Shown one piece after another: positions 1 through 11,278 of a stretch of DNA of 64,000 nucleotides. The translations under genes were made by a program, and so were the position numbers. Under the pieces are notes generated by a model. The model saw only the letters and a program-made list of their open reading frames with translations, was not told where the DNA came from and made no database searches. Each line of letters starts with the position of its first letter. Positions within the stretch are counted from its first letter, which is position 1. The DNA is from Gautieria morchelliformis (lineage: Eukaryota; Basidiomycota; Agaricomycetes; Gomphales; Gomphaceae): assembly GCA_015179125.1 (NCBI GenBank), contig WHVA01000308.1:62001-126000 (forward strand). Reading direction: 5' to 3'.

Positions 1-111
1 TCGGCTTTCTTGAGGTGCACACTACATATGTGGCCTTTCTCCTACTGGGGGCTGGGGCATGTTATAGGTGTTTCAACTCCCATCCTTACGTTGCTAATGC
101 TACTTGATCAG

Positions 112-548
112 GTGGAGGCAATCATTGATTAGAATTGTGGCTCTCAGCGCAACATTGCCAAATTACATTGATGTTTCTGATTTCCTCAGGTACTGTTTTT
201 CTTTAACAACAATACATTTTCTCATCCCAAATATCCAGGGTTTCGAGGCACCAAGGATTTTTTTATTTCGACTCATCCTTCCGTCCCATCCCATTGGAGC
301 AACAATTAGGCCTCAAAGGGAAAGCAAATTCACCGGTGGCACATCGAAATTTGGACCAAGTGACATATCAGAAAGTCATTGATCTTATTAGAGCAGGCCT
401 TCAAGTAATGGTCTTTGTACACGCACGCAAGGAGACGGTCAAAACGGCTCAGGCTATACGGGAAGCAGCCCTCGCCGATGGGACTCTGGATGACTTCAGC
501 ACCCAAGAGCATGCCATGTTCTCTCCCCAACAAGTGGTTTTGCTATAA
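112..548 (+). pseudogene. ASCC3/Slh1-type DExH helicase, exon fragment
   Basis: Two exons of a Ski2-like RNA helicase of the ASCC3/Slh1 (Sec63-domain) family, which acts in ribosome quality control and RNA remodelling. Exon 112-189 encodes the motif III segment IVALSATLPNYIDVSDFLR; a 49-nt GT-AG intron (190-238) follows; exon 239-548 encodes VSRHQGFFYFDSSFRP, then the QVMVFVHARKETVKTAQA segment ending near TLDDFSTQEHAMF. The family normally continues with an FRRD-like segment; here the frame runs into an unrelated tail and TAA at 546-548, 24 bases before a LINE target duplication. The exon start also has a frame break between VEA and QSL (about 112-122). Only about 130 of roughly 2,000 residues are present, with the upstream part outside the window. 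A gene fragment or pseudogene is more likely than a working gene. The family call is firm; the state is inferred. Confidence 0.75.
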
Positions 549-815
549 CACAATCCTGCTTTGTGATCCTGGTGTCGTGCTCTTTTTTATTTTTTATTTT
601 TTTTTAAATCCATTTTTTGTCTTTTGGGGCCGTGCCCTATGTAAGACGTAGCATACAGAAACCCCGCCAACATGCTATTTTCTATCCGTACCCTTGTATC
701 TATCTCCGCATGCGCTCAATGGACCATGTCCTGAGCTTGTCCGTGCTTGTGTGTGAGCGAGGGAGTTGCTTCCGCGTGTTGCACGCGGGCTGTTCCCCTG
801 TCCAGTTTTCTTCTT

Positions 816-3800
816 CTAGACTCCTTCGTCTGGCAGCGCTAGGTCCCTGAAGGTTTGTCTGAACCTTCCTGTCTCGTTCACGTATTGAAATAACGGTGCC
901 ATCACTTTAGGCTTGGTTAACAGCGTGCTGACTGTCCTCGCCCCCCGCTTCAACTTTCTTTGCAGCTGCTTCCGTTGTTCTTCGTAGGCTGGACACCGGA
1001 TGAGGAAGTGGTGTACTGTTTCGTCGTCCTTACGGCATGCTGCACAGGTCGGTGAGTCGATCTTGCCTATTTTGAACAGGTGTTTCGCTAGCGGTGCATG
1101 GCCCGTTCTCAGTTGGATCAGAAGCGAGCTGTGCCTTCGTGCCAGTCCGCTGGTGAGCTTCATATACACCATGGATGGCATCGACGGATCGATCCTGTGC
1201 ATGTAGCGGGCCCTTGGCGATCTCGCGAAGGCATCCCTAGCTTGCGCTTTCAAGGTTTTGTGGTATCTCTGTATCTCCGCTGACCTTCTGACTGGCATAC
1301 TGCCTCTGCATACTGGCAGCTTGTTCCGCTCATTGGTAGACTCGCCCTTCTCTGCTCTCCTCGCCTCACTGTCCACCCGTTCATTGTCCTTTACTCCCTT
1401 GTGCCCCGGTATCCACCTCATGATCACTGTTGTCCTCCCGTTCCCTTCCTTTCTCATGGCCTCCATTTGCTCGTGGACTGCGTTGACCAAGTACTGCCCC
1501 AAAATGGCTCTCTCCTCTCTGGTGGTCTGTATGGCGGCCTGGTTGTCCAAGCCCAGCATGCACGTCCCGATGCCCTCTTCCCTGATCATCATCGCCCCTA
1601 TCGCCGCACCTAGAAGCTCCGCCTTGAAAACCGTGTGCTCCTCTGCCGTCCCCATATACTTCCTGACCACTCTTGTTCTGTGCCTCTACGGTACATGACA
1701 GCCGCAGCTCCAACCCCTCCATCCATCATTGATCCGTCTGTGTACACGCTGACCTCTGCCATGTCCCTCACCCCTCGTTCCACTGCCTCGTCCTTGTCCC
1801 TCTGGATGTTGATCTCGAAAGCCGGTGTCCATTTGGGTCCGCGCCTTACGACCTCTATCGTTTCCATGTGCTCTGGCTGGAGCTTGAACACGTGCATCAT
1901 TTCATGCAGCGGGGACCTATGCCTTTTGACATATGTTTTGGCTGCTCTTCTCACCTGCTTTGTCAGAGGGTGCTGTGTGGGCAAGCACATTAGTCTGACT
2001 GCCGCGCGATGCACTATTTTTGATACTAGTAGTTGGAACGGCAATAGGTTCGCATGTGCATCAATTGCATCGGTCGCTGTGGTTCTCATCGCCCCTGTGA
2101 TCGCTAACGCGGCTTGCCTTTGAACCCTAGCTAGTTTATTGATGAAACCTTTTGTCCCCTTGGTGCACTTGGTCTCTGGCACTAAGAATATGTCAGCTGT
2201 GTACAAGACCCTCAGTATTGTGACAGATATGTAAAACTGCCTCATATGCTTAGCTGAAATCCCCTTCGCTGTCTTAGCAACCCTGTGATACTGATCCATT
2301 ATCTTGGTCCCTTTCTTTAGCGCATAATTGACCTGGTATTTGAACCTGAGCTCCTGGTCTAGCATTATCCCCAGATATTTGTGCACTTCAGTCGGGACAA
2401 TTTCCTGACCGCTGATCGTTATGGTGGGCCTGGCTACCGGCTTCGTTTTCTTCACTCCCGTTAGGTCTTTGTCCCGCTTCCTGGTGAAGCCCATCAACCC
2501 AAACTTATCCAGGGCAAACTGACAGTCATGTTCTGCTGCCCACTCAAGCGCTCCACCTTCTCTGTGAATGATGTCATTTAGTTTGTTGAATGCCTCATTC
2601 AAGTCCACCCCTTCTGCCAGGATCGTCGTGTCATCAACAAAAGCGACTGCGTCCTTGCCTTTCTCTCGCTTTACGACGTCAAGCAGTCCTGAGTTGTAGA
2701 ATTGATATGCTATAGCCGACAGCGGACATCCTTGGTCCATCCCCCTTAAAATTGCTGTCAGAGGGGTGCTGTAGTCATTGAATTTCAGAACCGCTACACG
2801 TCCTTCCACCTTCCGCCGGATCCACTCCGTATATTCTCGTGGTATTCCCCTGGATCACATGTTATGTATCAGCTGGCTTAAAATGATGCTTGGAAAGGCC
2901 CCCTTTATATCTAAGAATAGCGCCCCTACTACCTGCCCCTTCCTCCATGCGTTCTTTACCTTTGCTATCGTGTAGTGCAGTGCATCAGTTGTTGTTCTTC
3001 CCTGTCTGCACCCATAATGGTTATCTGGGAGCAGCCCATGCAGCTCCGCCATCTTCCCTAAGTCTTCCGCTATGCACGATGAGCACTTTTCCTAGCGTGT
3101 CCAATAGTGCTATTGGGAGATACATGCCCGGTGCGGTGTAATCGCTTTTTCCTGGTTTGATAGCACTAGCACATCCGAGTCCCCCCACAGAGCTGGGTAA
3201 AGTTGCAGCGTGAACGTCGCTCTGAAAAGCTGTTTGATGTACGGCGTCAGGGTTTGAATGCATTGCTTAAGTACCACGTTCGGTATCCCATTCGCGCCTG
3301 GGGCTTTGAAGGAGTTGGTGCGTCTGACTGCCCTTCTAATTTGTTCTTCCGTTATCTCCTCATATTCGAAGGCTGGCGGTGGGTATCCCTGCTCGCTTGG
3401 TGCATGTGCTGAGCCTCTCTGAGATGGTGGGAAGAACATCTGCCAGAGCATTTTTGACTTCTCGCTGTTCGTGTTCACCACCCATTCAGATCCATCTTCT
3501 CGCCTGACCCTGAGTGTGGGCACCCTCTCTCTGCCACCGTCGGTGGAATCTCCAGTGGCAAAATGATTCGCTGTCCACACCGTGCGCTTGTCTCCAGTGG
3601 CCAGAAACTCCTCCCAATGCTCCTGCTTTGACTTCTGTATGGCCGCCGCATAGTTATTCCTGGCCTTCTTATATCTCGCGTGCGCCTCATCCGTTGGATC
3701 GTTGCGGCGGTTGTAGGCTTGCCTTGCTTTCTGCTGCTTTCTGCCTAAGATAGAGGACACTCTAATAGGGCACCCTTACATAATCTACTTTAGCCCAATA

Positions 3801-5768
3801 TTTTGAGCTCAATAGACATTCACATGGTCACTTTTTCACCACTTTGCCTCCTACAATCCATGCGAATAACCTCTAGAAATGAGTCCTAGGAAACAGAATA
3901 TTATTTGAATAAAAATTGAGCTGTATATAGACAAAAAACTTGAATTGTACAAAAGTGCAGGAAATCACTTGTATGATGCAAGGACATGCTCAGAAAACTT
4001 TGGGGCAAGGACAATGAAGGACATTTGGCCGCTTACATAATCGATCACGTGACCTCATTGGAGCACCAAAATTGAAGAAAAGCTGGCCAAACCAACCAAA
4101 TCTCTATACCTAGAGCATCGAGCATGAACTGGAAGTCTAAAGTGTGATTAGCATGCCTCGAAAATCTGAGAAAAGGTGCCCTGAATCACTTTTATCCAAA
4201 ATTTCATTGTGAGCTCAACTTTATTGAACAATACTGGGGGTAGTCAAGTTCCAATACAGGTCAAGTGCACAAACAACAGATATGGATGCCATGGTGCACA
4301 ATGTGATTGCTTGCCTTGACGATATCCCATTGGTCCAAATTCAGTGGTCAGTGGTTTCCAAGCCCATTGTCTGAATATGGATTACTCAATTTTGTTTATT
4401 CTTTATTTTATTTTGGAGTAGCTATGCAAATCAATCTGCAAGATTTATTTCGGCATGCTCACAAGGCCTTTCTGGCTCAATGGCTGCCTGGGTAAACTGA
4501 AAATGGTATCATGGACACCAGACTTTACCCCCTTGGATGCCTGAGAAAGCAAAGGCTGCCTATGCATAGCACTTCATTATTGATCTGGAGGTACTTAATA
4601 CATTACAATACATAGACTATGAGTGTGGAGGCATCCTTGATGTGAAATCTGATGAGTAGTTTTTTTTTTCAAACTCAACTTCAGGATTTTGGCCATTTTT
4701 AGGGTTATGGTTAGAGATTACATAAGGGTGCCCTATTAGAGCGTCCTCTATCTTAGTGCTCTTTCTTAACCCCATTAGCTCCCTACTCCACCACCGCTTC
4801 GTGTAGGGAGAGGGCTTGGCCACAGGAACCAGCTCGCTCGTTGTCTGGATGATCGCTTTGTTCATCCCTTTTAGCATCCTATCAAACTCCTGCTCGCTGG
4901 TTGGCGCCTCTGTCCTAACTTCCCTCAGGTTCTCCTCTAGTGTCTTGTTGTACTCTGCCCAGTCTACCATCCGATAATTGTGTTTCGGGGCATCTTGCAT
5001 TGCTGCTGTGGCTAGGTCTAGTACTGTGTCGACGGGGAAGTGATCGCTACATACTGGTTGGTCCTCGGGGACTGTGGTGCACTGTAGGATGGCGTCAAGG
5101 AGCGCAGCTGACATGAATACATTGTCAGTTCTTGTGTGATTGCCCGTGGACTGCGCGATTAGTGTTGGCAGGTCTTTCGGTAAGGCCATTAGAAGGTCTC
5201 TCTCTATAGTCGCTTCTAAGAGTATCTGTGCAGCGTCCAGGTTTCCTTGGGTAAACAGATGCGCGTTTCGCACCTCGTCCCATTGTGGATGGTGCCGGTT
5301 GAAATCCCCGAGCCATATCATACCCACGTGTTGCTCATCCTCCCGCTCGTGTCTAGATAGTGTCTGTAAATATGCATTAGTATGTTGTATGCTCTCTGAG
5401 TGTGCGCAATCCCAATAATAATTGAAAATTAGCACAACACCGGACTGAGTTCTTATCTTAATCCCTGTCACATCTGGGTGGCCCACGTCCATCGCTTCCC
5501 ATGAGTCTGTCTTTATTCTCCTGTTGACTAGTATCATTGACCGGGTTCGCTTCTCCTTGTCTCTGTAATGCGTCTTTGGGTATATCCTGTACCATTGGTG
5601 GGTTGCTCGCGCATTGCCTAGATGATTGATGTATGGTTCTTGTACTGCTATGTTATCATATTTTCTGGGCGGACATTTTCCTAGAAGGTCATTAGTGGCG
5701 TGCAAAGACTTATTTACATTCTGCTGTCTTATCCTTAAAGTTGTTGCTGGCTCTGAGTTGTCACTCAT
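816..5768 (-). pseudogene. LINE A ORF2 (EN-RT-RNase H polyprotein), broken
   Basis: ORF2 begins at ATG 5768. The AP-type endonuclease shows RQQNVNKS, the catalytic-Glu region VQEPYI, WLGDFNRHH and SDHFPVD. The reading frame is split at 4753/3748 by a TA-flanked DNA element, between RELMGLRKST and LGRKQQKARQAYNRR. The RT follows with LFLDIKGAFPS and the catalytic AFVDDTTIL; RNase H has YTDGSMMDGG, the Glu helix ELLGAAIGA, DNQAAI and PGHKGVKDNERVD. The C-terminal CX2C...HX4C motif is CAACRKDDETVHHFLIRC. Besides the insertion there are frame changes at about 3130-3260, about 3050 and about 1640-1670, and an in-frame TGA at 2855-2857 after LIHNM, where an arginine-like codon is expected. All RNase H acidic residues remain. 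Stop at 816. Confidence 0.88.
3748..4753. mobile_element. TA-flanked inverted-repeat DNA element, non-autonomous, inside LINE A
   Basis: A 1,006-bp element with about 36-bp terminal inverted repeats beginning AGATAGAGGAC and continuing CTCTAATAGGGCACCCTTA at both ends, with three mismatches between arms. It is flanked by TA at 3746-3747 and 4754-4755, the target duplication of Tc1/mariner-like transposons. There is no reading frame over about 62 codons and no DDE motif, so it would need a transposase from elsewhere. The LINE coding sequence resumes in the same protein context on either side, which shows that the insertion came after the LINE. The interior is AT-rich and shows no other feature. 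Confidence 0.88.
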
Positions 5769-7455
5769 TCTGTGCCGTGTCTGTTTTTGTCTGCCCTCGA
5801 TTCACTCCTGTCTCCGCCTGCGCCGCTTTGGAAGTGCTCATTTATTGTACACCGCTGCCATCCCTCGTCCCTGTGTCCAACTCCTGGGTTTGTCATTGCC
5901 CTTTTTTGCTGTGTCTGGCCTACCACCTCCTGCGGTCTCTGCCTCGCCTGTCCTTCCTCTTGCGTCGCTTGTTGCATCCTCTGCATCACCATTACTTGTC
6001 CACCGCGCTCCTCCACGACTTCCTCTTGGGCTGTTCCTGCGTTGGTATTACCTTGGGCGATCTGCTGTTCCCATGTCCAGGGGTTTTCGTTGGGGAAGAA
6101 CTTGTACGTGCTCTCTGGATCTCCCCTTTTGATCCTCTCACTTGCACCAATGAATTTTGGGCACGTCCTGTTCCACGAGGCGTGTCCCATTGTATCACAA
6201 TTGACGCATTTAAACTTGTCCGGGTTTGTTTCCTTGCAGGTGGCCGTTCTATGTTCTCCCGCACATGTGCTGCATGTCTCCCTTTCTTCGCATGCCGTGG
6301 CGAGGTGCCTAGCGTATTTTTGGCATTTTAGACACCTGCGAGGCTCTCTGCACATCCTTCTAGCCCACATGCGTTTCCCCACTATAACCAATCCGTCCCT
6401 AATCGCCACGTTTGCCACTGCTGTGGTGCTGAAACATGTGATCAGGTGCGCTGTTCGCTGTCCCGGACTGCGTTTCTGTATGGGCTTTATCCATCGCGTT
6501 GTCAACAAGGTTCCCTCGGGTATGCCAGAGTCTCGCTCGATCCTGGCCTGCTTTGCCAGGGCATCCGGAGCGTGGCTGACGGGGACGTATTCCACTAACA
6601 CCGATACGGCTCTCTCCTTGACTACTGCGGCAGCACTGAATTTGAATAGGAAGTCCTCCTTGTGTGCTAGGATAATGCGCGCTGCCTCCTGCGTTTCCAA
6701 GTCAAAGACGATTCCCCCGTTGATTAGCTTTTTGACCCCCACAAATCTCGGCTCCTCCCCTTCTTCGAGCTCATCCATATACTCGACTGCCTTGTTTGCT
6801 TTTGCTATGAGCTCCTGCTCAGTCAGCTCTCCGAATGGGTTGGCCTCTGTGTTGGGGTCCTTGTCGATCAGGATCTGTCGGTTCCTCGCCCTCGCTCTGG
6901 CCAGCGTGTTGGGATGTGCGAGCGGTACTGTGCCCTTCAATGCCATGGCGTACATCAACTCCGGGGCCAGCCCGACCCTCCTCTGCTTCGTGCTCCGTTC
7001 TCTACTACGTCTGTTGCTAGATCGGCGGCTCTCACCGTGTCGTATGCCGCCTGTCTGAGCGTATCCGTTGTTTCTTCTGCCTTGCGCATAACCGGCTCCA
7101 GTCTCTTCTCCACGTACTTCATCACCTGCTCCCCCATGCTCTTCGCTGACGCATCTACCATCAAGATCGCTACTGCCCTCGCTCCTTCCTTCAGCGCCTT
7201 CAGCGTTGTGCTTTGGGCCATGCTTAGCAATGTGTAGCTCAAGCTTTCCTGGGATATCGGGTCTTCTTTTGCCACATACTGGTTCCTGTCCAGGAAGTTC
7301 CTGGCCTGTTCTCTGCTGCGCACTGATGAGATCGCATTGTCTATTAGCTCACCTCTTGTTTTTGCTTGCTCCGCCTGCTGCGCTGTCCCCGCTCTTGTCC
7401 TCCCCAGGTGTGTTGTCCCCGGTGGTTGACCCTCCGTGCTCGATGGCAAGGTCAT
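5765..7455 (-). pseudogene. LINE A ORF1 (nucleic-acid-binding, zinc-knuckle protein)
   Basis: ORF1 of the LINE, whose product coats the RNA in the retrotransposition particle. It starts at ATG 7455 (MTLPSSTEGQ) and the first 166 codons read to a stop at 6955; the rest (MALKGTVPLAHPN onward) is in another frame, so there is a frameshift near 6960-7010. Three zinc-knuckle-like clusters lie near the C-terminus: CLKCQKYARHLATAC, CSTCAGEHRTATC and CVNCDTMGHASWNRTC. The first is one residue shorter than in the intact relative at 61495-63270. The region between is conserved with that relative (RSREQAR, LIDKDP, NGGIVFDLET, TRWIKPI, KFFPNENPWTWEQQ). It ends TGA overlapping the ORF2 start as ATGA (5765-5768), a stop-restart arrangement. 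Confidence 0.85.
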
Positions 7456-7697
7456 TTTGTTTGCTTCGTTCTACAGAAGCACACAGTCTGTTTTTAGCGT
7501 TGCGATTCGCTACACTAGCCGCCAACAGTTTGTGATAAAGCATAGTAATGAGGACTTTCGTTTTTGGTGGTAGTGGTAGGCGTGTGTGTCGTGCTCTTGT
7601 TCAGAGGCTCCCTTCCACCTTGCCCTACCACTATAGTCATGACAGCATGGAATCCATTGATTCGTGAGCGCCATGGACACTCTATTCTTGGGTGTTA

Positions 7698-8391
7698 TCA
7701 CCAGCGCTGCGGACAGCACACGCCATGCGCAGATGGACCTTGTGCCTGTGCACGTGGAGGCTGCAAAGTGAGTGTGCTGCGCTCGTGGTTGCCGTGGCTG
7801 ACATGTCTGGTCCAGCATGCCAATCCAATCATACGGGTATGGCCGCTCACACGACCCCACATCGCTTTGGAACATGTCGAGCCATGCCTCGGGGAGTCGG
7901 GGACGTACACATTTGTGCAGGACTGGTATGACCTGTGGGACTGCCTCTGGAGGTGCCTCGGCCGGACGATGAGCGGGGGAGGGTGCACCGAGCTTGCGCA
8001 CAGGCAGGGGCCGGGGGGCATGCTGGTGCCGTTGAGGCTGTTGAGTGACACATAGGAGGGCGTGTGTGACTGCGACGATGGTGGTGGTGCAGCGAGTGGG
8101 GGTGTTAATACATGTTTGCGCTTTGTGAGCTTTGCACCGCTGGTGAGTGCGTTCTTTGCAGCAAAAGAGCGGAGGAATCCCCACTCTAGCCATTCCCCTG
8201 TGAAGTCGAGAGCGTCAAACTCGGAGGTGAGCGGGGTGTGCTCGAAGAGTGTGGTGTCGAGGAATGGGTCGATTTTGTTTGGCAATGCAGATAATACATA
8301 CTGGGGTGAGTGGGACATGTAGGTAGGCAAAGAGCAGGGGAGGTGGGGTGACAGAGAAGACCCAAGCGTATGCACGCAAGAAGAAAACTGC
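7698..8391 (-). CDS. Unrecognised Ser/Pro-rich coding-like segment
   Basis: Not recognised. An open frame on the minus strand reads LPNKIDPFLDTTLFEHTPL and LDFTGEWLEWGFLRSFAAKN, followed by a Ser/Pro-rich stretch; this composition looks protein-like rather than random. A GT-AG pair (donor TTTATG|gtgcgt, acceptor ttgtgcag at about 8392-8440) would give a 49-nt intron joining a preceding exon with a hydrophobic segment. The C-terminal half (below about 7900) looks less protein-like. The right-hand target duplication of LINE A lies just downstream, so the LINE landed beside or within the 3' part of this unit. No domain can be named. It could be a remnant. Confidence 0.28.
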
Positions 8392-8519
8392 ACAAGAATA
8401 AATAGCGATATACACCCATGCCAGGACACCACGCACCATAAACAGCTCTGATAACACCCTCTAGAAGACTGAATAGGTCAAGGAGTTTGCATAGTATTAG
8501 TAGTATATTGAGTGCCATT

Positions 8520-8888
8520 GAAAACTTTTACATGAATGGAATGGTGAACTAGGATCAGTAAGAACTCGCTATCGCATGCTATTGTAGTCTGTGGCATTAA
8601 TTAATGTGCATATATGCATATTAAGATATCACATGAGACAGCTCAGAACGCGGATATCACTCACCGCTCGCCTGGCAGCCTCAGTTTTGTGGCATTGGAC
8701 TTGGAGACCTTTGAGGGCGTGAGCGCAGGTGTGTAGGAAGACAACATCGCGTAGCTCGGCTAAGTCCGATACATGCTTGACACCTTACTCATTCTGAGAC
8801 ATGCATATATGCGTGCATGTATAGTAGTATAGTCTTCCCAGTGTATATTTTCTGCCATTGGGAATTTACTACTTTTTTTAAGGTGCAA
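8520..8888. other. No recognisable feature
   Basis: AT-rich sequence with stops in all frames. I see no repeat, RNA gene or coding segment. It ends at the TA target site of the following MITE. Confidence 0.5.
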
Positions 8889-8890
8889 TA

Positions 8891-9613
8891 GGGCTGATCA
8901 CAGTAGAGGATTTGGAGGGGATTTGATGGGGATTTGAGAAATGGATTTGGAGGCCAAATCCATCCAAATCCTCAAATCACCTCCAGGAGGTGATTTGAGA
9001 TTTGTGCGCGATTTGGATTTGGATTTCGGCCGGCGCCGTGGCGGGCCCTAAACTAGTCCGTCGGGATCTGCATTTGTGCCTGCAGAAAGTAACCCGGAAA
9101 CTGAAGTACTCGCTAAAGTGACTCCATACCACCACTACAGTCTAGTGGCCTGGTCCAAGGCCATGCCGCCAACCAGTTATGACACCTGTGCAATCCTTTG
9201 AATCTGGTCAATTGAGTAAAAACTCTAAAAAATACATAGTTCCATCTTTTTTTTTATTCTTCAGTGTTTCTCTTCTATATTTTGATATAATTTTGAGTTT
9301 CTCTTGATCTATATGTTATTTGTTATTTTAAGAGGACACCTAAAGGTAAATTAATGCTTTCACATATATTACTTTGTATTTTTTAGGGATACATTATAGC
9401 GCAGAACCTACCTTCGGCTGACAGACCGGCGAGAGAGCCACCCTGCCATGTTCCCGGCACCAGCGTTCTCAAATCCTCTCAAATCCAGTTTCAAAACAGG
9501 CTAATCACAGTTAAATTGCGATTTCGGGGCATTGTCGGGTGTTCTAAAAAAAATCAAAATCCTCTGTCAAATCCTCATCAAATCCTAGCCAAATCCTCTA
9601 CTGTGATCAGCCC
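8891..9613. mobile_element. TA-flanked MITE with GGGCTGATCACAGTAGAGG ends
   Basis: A 723-bp non-autonomous DNA transposon. Both ends read inward GGGCTGATCACAGTAGAGG and are identical for 25 bp, then about 80% similar for roughly 30 more, carrying several GGATTTG(A/G) subterminal repeats. The flanks are TA at 8889-8890 and 9614-9615. Subterminal GGATTTG-type repeats also recur just inside (CAAATCC at 8952-8990 and 9470-9487), as expected for transposase-binding sites. There is no coding capacity. The TA duplication suggests a Tc1/mariner-like mobiliser, but the superfamily is inferred from the target site only. It differs in end sequence from the element inside LINE A. Confidence 0.85.
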
Positions 9614-9615
9614 TA

Positions 9616-10180
9616 ATGGTGGTGGGCAGAACAAAGGTAGGATATGATATGCCCGGGAAACTGGACTTGAACAAAAATATTCCAAGTTCAATATTTGAAG
9701 GTGTTACACATACTTGTTTGCAATAAACTCTGTTCACACGAGGGCATATGCATGCTAAGATAAACGCATATTGAGTTCACCGGTCATGTGCAGCCACCTG
9801 GATGTAGTTTGAGCTTGCTCATATCGGTATATCAGACGTGTGTCATATCGATGCAGGTAGATAAAGCCGATCCAATTCCGAAGACTTCAACGCTGTGAAT
9901 AGATTAGACATTCGATCTGAGTAAACGTATGTACACGAAGATAGACGAGCAGAACGCGGCTGGTCACGTGACACGGAGAGCTACTTCAGTTCCAGACCCT
10001 GAAAACGCGGTGAGTGTGGACTTCCACTTGCTTCCCTCTATATAATCATACGTGTTAATCGAAGGCACACTATTGGCCAAACCGAAAAGGTGATAACGCC
10101 GACTTCTTCTCATCATTCACATGAGTGGAAGGTGGCTTCAAATAGTTTACGCCGAAACAATAATTATTTTCTATACATAC
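9616..10180. other. No recognisable feature
   Basis: Mostly AT-rich sequence. A TATA-like string (tctatataatc at about 10037) and a palindromic GGTCACGTGAC (about 9962-9972) are visible, but no gene can be tied to them. Confidence 0.4.
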
Positions 10181-10308
10181 ATTGGGCTGATTATCAGGAT
10201 CGTTAGGGTCACTGGCTCGGTAGAGGCCCATGGGGAGCTGAGGGTTGTAGGCAGGTGCCTGCAAAGTGCGCACACTATCCCTGTAGCCATTGAGGAAGTC
10301 AGTGATGG
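10181..10308 (-). CDS. Single coding-like exon, unrecognised protein
   Basis: On the minus strand an acceptor (ccttcgtgcag) is followed by ITDFLNGYRDSVRTLQAPAY and PMGLYRASDPNDPDNQPN, and then by a GTATGT donor at 10180. The 128-nt segment has good splice signals at both sides and protein-like composition. I do not recognise the family and did not find convincing neighbouring exons; the preceding minus-strand sequence (about 10310-10440) may hold another. It may be a host gene remnant cut by the Helitron insertion at 10753. Confidence 0.3.
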
Positions 10309-10752
10309 CTGCACGAAGGTGGGGGTGAGGCTCCTGGCCTCACCAGCGCCATGGGCTCATAGAGATTTGGTTTGGCGACACGTACCCGCCGCAGCTCACT
10401 CGTCGGCGGTCGCCAAATCCGGTCGTGCGTTTTGAGTCACCTTGACGCTCCTGAAATCGAAGATCGCCAGGTCAGGACAGTCTGTGCGCGCCCGTCGAAG
10501 TTGTGTTGGACAAATTGCATGAGATACAGGTTATTTTACTTTTCTTACAGGGAACTGAGTTCTTTTCCCTCACGATAAAGCCCTGATAACATGGAAGGCC
10601 TGATCGGGCCACCTCGCACCGTGTGATGGTCAAGTTGTCCCGAGTACGAATTTGCAACAATGTCGTCCGAGAAGAGCGGTGGGGATTCTCACTGGGATTT
10701 ATATACTGAACCATTGTGTCAACTTGTGTCAAACATTCATCGATTACGATAA
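10309..10752. other. Flank of the Helitron, no recognisable feature
   Basis: No coding segment or repeat is recognised. The last base (A, 10752) is the 5' host base of the Helitron insertion site. Confidence 0.4.
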
Positions 10753-11029
10753 TCTATAGTATAAAGTTCTAGGGGGGGCGGTTGTGGGCTCACTATATGA
10801 AAACAGCATGCTCTGCTGACATAATCCTGACATAATCCTGACTAAGACGCAAACAAACCACGCACTATGGCGGAGTTTGAATGCGAGCGGCGCAGCCGCG
10901 AGCGACCAACAGCGCTCCTGGTCACGTGACCGGTTCGCGTCCAACGTTGCTGTGCGCGCGCACCCACCTTCCCTCGACCCTCCTGCTGCCATTTCCTCTG
11001 GCTCAACTGCTGGCAACCTCTGGCTCCCC

Positions 11030-11215
11030 TGCCCACTGTCTCTGTGCCTGCTGGATCTGTCTGTCTGCTGCTGGCTCTCTGTCTATGCTGCTGGATCTCT
11101 GTCTGTTGCTGGCTGTCTCTCTGTCTGGCTCTCTGTCTGGCTCTCTCTGTGTCTGCTACTGGCTTTCTCTGTGTGGCTCTTTCTGTGTCTTACTGGGGCT
11201 CTCTGTCTCTCTACA
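11030..11215 (+). repeat. Degenerate CTGGCTCTCTGTCT-type minisatellite
   Basis: Irregular tandem copies of short units such as CTGGCTCTCTGTCT and CTGCTGGATCTGTCT. The long open frames across it are a result of the low-complexity repeat and not evidence of a protein. Confidence 0.7.
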
Positions 11216-11278
11216 GTCCCCTCAGGTAAATATTGTTAATATTTTCGCTTTTTTATCCTCTTTTGACTTCTTTTCATT

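Larger units (their letters stand above)
585..7585 (-). mobile_element. Tad1-like LINE retrotransposon A, near full length
   Basis: A non-LTR retrotransposon in minus orientation. It has an A-rich 3' tail (T-rich on plus at about 581-609), ORF2 with AP endonuclease, reverse transcriptase and RNase H, and ORF1 with zinc knuckles. It lies between two copies of the 13-bp target duplication GTGTCGTGCTCTT (572-584 and 7586-7598), which fixes both ends. The 5' end (minus strand ACGCCTACCACTACCACC) resembles the start of the third LINE at 61361, so it is probably full length. Without its 1,006-bp inner insertion it is about 6.0 kb. The order ORF1, EN, RT, RNase H with a C-terminal CCHC-like motif fits the Tad1 clade of fungal LINEs. 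It is inactive: frameshifts and a stop interrupt both ORFs. Confidence 0.9.

Noticed and set aside
5772-7058. Long plus-strand frame (428 codons) opposite LINE A ORF1
   Set aside because: It is the antisense shadow of ORF1; the minus strand shows zinc knuckles and homology to LINE C ORF1, the plus strand nothing recognisable.
11044-11229. Frame rich in Cys/Leu/Ser in the CT-rich minisatellite
   Set aside because: Composition comes from the tandem repeat; several frames are open at once.
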